Assembly: GCA_017630455.1 (NCBI GenBank)
Contig: JAGBVG010000070.1
Location: 1 to 64,000 of the forward strand
DNA from: Alistipes sp.
GTDB taxonomy: Bacteria > Bacteroidota > Bacteroidia > Bacteroidales > Rikenellaceae
Reading direction: 5' to 3'
DNA: 64,000 bases
How positions within the stretch are numbered: the first letter of the stretch is position 1; every line of letters begins with the position of its first letter. This document shows positions 60,134 through 64,000 of this stretch, piece after piece. Below the pieces are notes generated by a model, which saw only the letters and a list, made by a program, of their open reading frames with translations, searched no databases and was not told where the DNA came from. The position numbers and the translations under genes are program-made.

Positions 60134-61171
60134 ATGAAGATTAAACATTTCGTTATGGCAGCTGCTGCCATAGTCATCGGTTTCAGCGCTCAGGCTCAGA
60201 CTACCACGGGCGAAAAGGTAGAGTCTTTTGCGGATAAATACCTGAAGCTCTCGGGATACATCCAGGGCGGTTATGAGTGGAACCAGGCTCCGGAAGATGA
60301 TACGGCAGAGTCTACCTTCTACCTCAAGCGCGCCCGCGTAAGCCTCACAGGTAGTGCAGCCAAGGAGAAGATCGACTACCGCCTTCAGGTCGATATGGCT
60401 GGCTCGCCAAAGATTTGCGACCTCTACTTCCGTTACAAGCCCCTCAACGAGGTTAATGTGCAGATAGGTCAGTTCAAAGTTCCATTCGCCATCGAGAATG
60501 AGCTTTGCGGCCCTACGACATTCGAGTTCATCGAGTATTCGTACATCACCACCTACTTCACACGCAACAAGGAGACCTACGATGGCATCAAGGGTGCTAC
60601 AGGTCGCGACATCGGCGTGCAGTTCTATGGTGGCTTCCTCAAGAATGAGGAGCAGGGATTTAACATCATCAACTACAACTTGGCGGTGTTCAACGGTGCA
60701 GGTATCAACAAAAAGGATAACAACGAGTCGAAGGATATCGTGGCGCGCCTTATTGTCAAGCCTTTCAAGGATCTCTCTATCTCAGGATCTTATATGTATG
60801 CCGAGACCAACTACGATGAGGCTTCGTATATGAAGAGCCCACGCTGGTCGGTGGGTGCTTGGTACAACACACGCCACTGGGTAGCACGTGCCGAGTATGC
60901 CGCAGCTAAGTTTGGTGAGATCAACGCTAACTCGTTCTACGCCTTGGCTGGCTACCACTTCGAAAAGCCGTGGTCGGTGGTTGCTCGCTACGAGTTCATC
61001 AAGGACAATGTGCAGACCCTCAACGAGCAGCGCATCACAATCGGCGGCGTATACAAGCCATACAAGTTCTTGCGTCTGCAGCTCAACCTCTCGAGCGTAA
61101 TGAACCACGCTCCGGATGCAACAGTAAAGAATCCATTGGGTGCTAACCTTTTGGTTTCTGCAATATTCTAA
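60134..61171 (+). CDS. Outer-membrane porin, phosphate-selective O/P family
   Basis: 345 aa, signal peptide MKIKHFVMAAAAIVIGFSAQAQ. Barrel protein with the family entry KLSGYIQGGYEWNQ, then FYLKRARVSLTGSAAKEKIDYRLQVDMA, QIGQFKVPFAIENELCGPTT, GRDIGVQFYGGFL and a C-terminal Phe (LVSAIF). OprP-type porins form trimeric channels for phosphate or polyphosphate in Pseudomonas. In Bacteroidetes the substrate is uncertain. Followed by a terminator and then a YeiH-type transporter. Confidence 0.88.
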   Translation: MKIKHFVMAAAAIVIGFSAQAQTTTGEKVESFADKYLKLSGYIQGGYEWNQAPEDDTAESTFYLKRARVSLTGSAAKEKIDYRLQVDMAGSPKICDLYFRYKPLNEVNVQIGQFKVPFAIENELCGPTTFEFIEYSYITTYFTRNKETYDGIKGATGRDIGVQFYGGFLKNEEQGFNIINYNLAVFNGAGINKKDNNESKDIVARLIVKPFKDLSISGSYMYAETNYDEASYMKSPRWSVGAWYNTRHWVARAEYAAAKFGEINANSFYALAGYHFEKPWSVVARYEFIKDNVQTLNEQRITIGGVYKPYKFLRLQLNLSSVMNHAPDATVKNPLGANLLVSAIF

Positions 61172-61175
61172 CGTT

Positions 61176-61221
61176 GAGGTTGCTTGAGATTTATGGGATA
61201 AGTTCAAGCAGCCTCTTTTTT
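61176..61221 (+). terminator. Terminator after the porin gene
   Basis: GAGGTTGCTTGA (61176-61187) pairs with TCAAGCAGCCTC (61204-61215), one mismatch, then TTTTTT. The next ATG is at 61235, 13 bases later, so the next gene needs read-through or a promoter overlapping this hairpin. Confidence 0.8.
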
Positions 61222-61234
61222 ATCTCGACAACAA

Positions 61235-62563
61235 ATGAAAAAATTTCGTACTGAAGACTGGATTGTAACATTTTTAAGTATTCCTCTTGTGGCATTTGCC
61301 GCACTGTCGTCACACCTTCCAGGTGGTGGCGTGAAGATCTCTGCCGACCTCACGGAGCTTGGCGCGTGGACCGATATCGCTGTATTCTTTGCCATAGCAT
61401 TTCTACTCCTCTATGCAGGTAACAGGCTGCTGGGTAGACCCGTAAAGGGCATCATACCCTCGTTCGTAGTCATATTCCTCATAGCCCTTCTGGCTCAGTG
61501 GATTGCGAAGCTCGACACGGTGAAATATTACGGCTTCGAGGCTGTATTCTTCTCGGTGATATTCGGACTCATTATCCGCAACCTCTTCCGCGTTCCCGAG
61601 TGGCTGAAGCCCGCTATACAGGGTGAGTTCTTCATCAAGATTGGTGTGGTTTGCCTCGGAGCTACAGTCCTCTTCAGTGACGTTATGAAGTCGGGAGCAG
61701 CAGGACTCATACAGGCAAACTTGGTGGTTGCCATAGTGTGGTTCTTCGGCTACTGGATAGCGCGCAAACTCAGGGTTGAGCGCACCACGGCAATGACCCT
61801 GGCCAGCGGAGTATCCATCTGCGGTGTCTCGGCGTGTATCACCGCGGCGGGCGTGGCAGGGACAGACAAGAAGCAGCTATCGTACATCATATCGCTGGTG
61901 CTTATCGTCGTGGTGCCGATGATCTACCTTATGCCGTGGCTCGGCGAGATGATCGTTCCGCTGCTTAGCGACGACCCTGCGATACAGAGGGAGATTGTCG
62001 GGGCGTGGATAGGCGGCACGATAGACACTACCTCGGGCGTTGGAGCCTCGTCGGAGATGGCTGGCGAGGTAGCGCAGAAGACCGCAATCGTCGTTAAGGC
62101 TACGCAGAACGTACTCATCGGCGTGGTGGCATTCTTCATCGCGCTGCACCTCTCCACACGCTTCGAGAGCAGCAACGACAAGGTGCGCCCCTCGTTCGTA
62201 GGCGTGGTATGGGAGAAGTTCCCGAAGTTTATCCTCGGCTTTGTTGTCGCCTCGGCACTCTTCAGCATCCTGCAGAACAACGACCTCCTCACCCACGATG
62301 CCAAGGGTAAGATCATCGAAACGGCTATGGCCAAGAACTTCTCAACCTTCTTCTTCTCGCTATCGTTCGTATGTATAGGTATGGACACCCGCCTGAAGGA
62401 TATCATCTCGCGTGAAAACCGCAATGCGCTGCTGGCATTCCTTGGCGCACAGGTATTCAACATCGTTGTGACGCTGTTCATCGCGTGGCTGATGTTCGGC
62501 ATTGTGAAACCTACACTGTGGCCTACGCACCACGAGCCGACACAGATTGAAGCTACAAAGTAA
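61235..62563 (+). CDS. YeiH-family membrane transporter (putative sulfate exporter family)
   Basis: 442 aa. About ten hydrophobic segments, among them IAVFFAIAFLLLYAGNRLLG, GIIPSFVVIFLIALLAQWIA and FILGFVVASALFSIL. Family motifs: EFFIKIGVVCLGATVLFSDV, TMTLASGVSICGVSACITAAG, GAWIGGTIDTTSGVGASSEM and KNFSTFFFSLSFVCIGMDTRL, typical of PF03601-type proteins. Inner-membrane. The name sulfate exporter is from the general family; substrate not established. Ended by a terminator at 62583-62626. Confidence 0.9.
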   Translation: MKKFRTEDWIVTFLSIPLVAFAALSSHLPGGGVKISADLTELGAWTDIAVFFAIAFLLLYAGNRLLGRPVKGIIPSFVVIFLIALLAQWIAKLDTVKYYGFEAVFFSVIFGLIIRNLFRVPEWLKPAIQGEFFIKIGVVCLGATVLFSDVMKSGAAGLIQANLVVAIVWFFGYWIARKLRVERTTAMTLASGVSICGVSACITAAGVAGTDKKQLSYIISLVLIVVVPMIYLMPWLGEMIVPLLSDDPAIQREIVGAWIGGTIDTTSGVGASSEMAGEVAQKTAIVVKATQNVLIGVVAFFIALHLSTRFESSNDKVRPSFVGVVWEKFPKFILGFVVASALFSILQNNDLLTHDAKGKIIETAMAKNFSTFFFSLSFVCIGMDTRLKDIISRENRNALLAFLGAQVFNIVVTLFIAWLMFGIVKPTLWPTHHEPTQIEATK

Positions 62564-62582
62564 TCGGCTATATATAAATAAC

Positions 62583-62626
62583 TTAGGGAGTTCAGCGAGA
62601 CACATTAACCTCACTGAACTCCCTAA
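62583..62626. terminator. Bidirectional terminator between the YeiH-type and phosphatase genes
   Basis: TTAGGGAGTTCAG (62583-62595) pairs with CTGAACTCCCTAA (62614-62626), 13 bp perfect. Confidence 0.88.
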
Positions 62627-62644
62627 ATTGTTTTGTTACCGCTC

Positions 62645-63124
62645 TTACCTCAACTGCTCCACTATCGTTGCACATCCATCTTCTAATAGATCCAACACCA
62701 ACTCAAACCCCTCGTGACCCTCATAATATGGATCGGGGATGTACGACCAGTCGGGATTGTGGCGCAGAAACTCGCGGAAACGATAAATCTTCTGCTGCGC
62801 CGCGCGGTCGGGAGCTAAGCGAAATAGCGCCTCGTAATTGTTGTCATCCATAGCAATCAGCATATCGAACTTATCGAAGTCGGTCTCGCGCACCTGACGC
62901 GCAAGATGCGGCATCTCGATGCCACGTGCCGCAGCCGCACGACGCATACGCACATCGGAACGCTCCCCGGCGTGACCTCCGTATGTTCCTGCTGAGTCGA
63001 TGACCACCCTATCGGCCAGTCCCTCACGCTCCACTACCATCCTCAGCATCGCCTCCGCCGCCGGCGAACGACATATATTTCCAAGGCAGACAAAAAGTAT
63101 ACGTGTTATCTTCTTAGTTTCCAT
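62645..63124 (-). CDS. Low-molecular-weight protein tyrosine phosphatase
   Basis: 159 aa. P-loop FVCLGNICRSP (CxxxxxRS; residues ~12-22) with the catalytic Cys and Arg, and the general-acid Asp in IPDPYYEG near 130. Removes phosphate from Tyr; bacterial members often control capsule or exopolysaccharide kinases. No kinase is adjacent in this window. Standard length. Followed on the same strand, upstream, by the BspA-type gene. Confidence 0.95.
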   Translation of the reverse strand: METKKITRILFVCLGNICRSPAAEAMLRMVVEREGLADRVVIDSAGTYGGHAGERSDVRMRRAAAARGIEMPHLARQVRETDFDKFDMLIAMDDNNYEALFRLAPDRAAQQKIYRFREFLRHNPDWSYIPDPYYEGHEGFELVLDLLEDGCATIVEQLR

Positions 63125-63210
63125 ACTATTATAATTTTAATAATTTATTGGGTTCCCACGCGGTTTACATTCGCCACTACACTCCTCACAACCTCACCCC
63201 GCGACGCATC

Positions 63211-64000
63211 CTAAAAGTTATAGCCAACGATAGCATCTGCGTAGTCGCTCCAATATGGTGCACTCTTATACGCCTCTACCGACTCCATAGGGACATAAAT
63301 CTTACGGTCTGAAGCGTTATTATAGAACATACTATACTCACCTACTGGCGGAGTGGTTGACATACAATATACGCTTGTTAGGCTTGAGCAACCATAGAAT
63401 GAACGAATATCAATAAAAGTAACACTCTCAGGGATAGTTATGCCTGTTAGGCTTGAGCAATCACAAAATGCATACTCTCCAATTGAAATAACACCCTCGG
63501 GGATAGTTATACTTGTAAGACTTGTGCAACCAGAGAATGTAGACTCTCTAATTGAAGTAACACCCTCAGGAATAGTTATGCTCTTAAGGCTTGAGCAACC
63601 AAAGAATGTACCATATCCAATTGAAGTAACACTCTCTGGGATGATTATACTTGTAAGGCTTGAGCAATCACAGAATGTACATTGTCCAATTGACGTAACA
63701 CCCTCGGGGATTACGACACTACGAATACTAGTACATCCATGGAATAAATTTGGATTAACTGATGTTATATCAGAGGGAATAACAATATCTATTACCAATT
63801 CATTATTTACATATAGATTTGCACCATTACACAGTGGATTACCATACGATTCAAAACTAATCTTATACCATACTGAAAGATTGCTTATGTTAACTCTTTT
63901 AAGGCTTGGACAATTGTAGAATGTCATACCTTGAATTGAAGTAACACTTTCGGGGATAGTTATGCTTGTAAGATTTGAGCAATCACGGAAAGCATCATAT
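63211..64000 (-). CDS. BspA-type leucine-rich-repeat surface protein, N-terminus outside window
   Basis: The frame is open from the right edge (first full codon at 63999) to TAG-type stop at 63211; about 263 residues visible. At least seven repeats of the form F-x-x-C-x-S-L-x-S-I-x-I-P-E-x-V-T-S-I are present, for example CSSLTSIIIPESVTSIGYGT and CSSLKSITIPEGVTSIREST, the ~23-residue LRR_5 unit of BspA proteins. The C-terminus VPMESVEAYKSAPYWSDYAD is the usual end of such proteins. Likely surface-exposed and adhesive. The sequence looks more AT-rich than its neighbours, as often for these repeat proteins. Confidence 0.88.
   Translation of the reverse strand, partial: YDAFRDCSNLTSITIPESVTSIQGMTFYNCPSLKRVNISNLSVWYKISFESYGNPLCNGANLYVNNELVIDIVIPSDITSVNPNLFHGCTSIRSVVIPEGVTSIGQCTFCDCSSLTSIIIPESVTSIGYGTFFGCSSLKSITIPEGVTSIRESTFSGCTSLTSITIPEGVISIGEYAFCDCSSLTGITIPESVTFIDIRSFYGCSSLTSVYCMSTTPPVGEYSMFYNNASDRKIYVPMESVEAYKSAPYWSDYADAIVGYNF

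Overview
The window is a bacterial chromosome segment from the Bacteroidales, most likely an Alistipes-like member of the Rikenellaceae (the genus is inference). Support comes from a SusC/SusD pair and an Oar-like TonB receptor, many lipoproteins, BACON domains, an S46 dipeptidyl-peptidase, a pyrophosphate-type phosphofructokinase, a GH57/GT4/debranching-enzyme glycogen cluster and a radical-SAM/lipoprotein pair. Many genes are preceded by the Bacteroidetes promoter form TTTG-N18-20-TAnnTTTG, and Shine-Dalgarno sequences are scarce. I see no rRNA, tRNA, prophage, CRISPR array or complete insertion sequence.

Layout. 1-6.8 kb (minus strand): a tandemly duplicated pair made of a subtilisin-type lipoprotein protease and a small lipoprotein, each pair followed by a MITE-like repeat, then a cut-off BACON lipoprotein. 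7.1-14 kb (minus): SusC/SusD/lipoprotein uptake operon; an Oar-like TonB receptor runs divergently (14.5-17.6 kb). 17.7-21.8 kb (minus): rmuC and a GH2 glycosidase. 22-29.7 kb: panB, a BACON lipoprotein, nifJ, a metallo-beta-lactamase-fold hydrolase and an SDR. 29.8-34.2 kb: CDP-polyol / polyol-phosphate polymer genes, including a cytidylyltransferase-oxidoreductase fusion. 34.2-38.2 kb: a plug-only TonB-receptor-like protein, PPi-PFK, the radical-SAM/lipoprotein pair and a cold-shock protein. 38.2-42 kb: metY-metX-hom behind a Met-codon-rich leader peptide. 42-47.3 kb: an 88-bp tandem repeat carrying promoters, a large lipoprotein, a DPP7-type S46 peptidase and queA. 47.4-49.1 kb (minus): an OmpA-family protein and a gene frameshifted at a (TA)8 tract. 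49.1-51.8 kb: yceD-rpmF-plsX and a lipoprotein. 51.8-57.7 kb (minus): glycogen genes and hemW. 57.8-64 kb: sdaA, small envelope genes, SLOG protein, porin, YeiH-type transporter, LMW phosphatase and a cut-off BspA-type leucine-rich repeat protein.

How it fits together. The window suggests an asaccharolytic-leaning gut anaerobe that degrades protein outside the cell (two S8 proteases, DPP7, uptake receptors) and ferments amino acids and pyruvate (serine dehydratase, PFOR). It can store glycogen and use PPi in glycolysis. The most unusual items are the Met leader peptide, the protease/lipoprotein pair whose lipoprotein C-terminus resembles the protease's own propeptide junction, the triplicated palindrome-promoter unit, the (TA)8 frameshift, and the TagD-Gfo/Idh fusion. 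All functions are read from sequence patterns without database searches.
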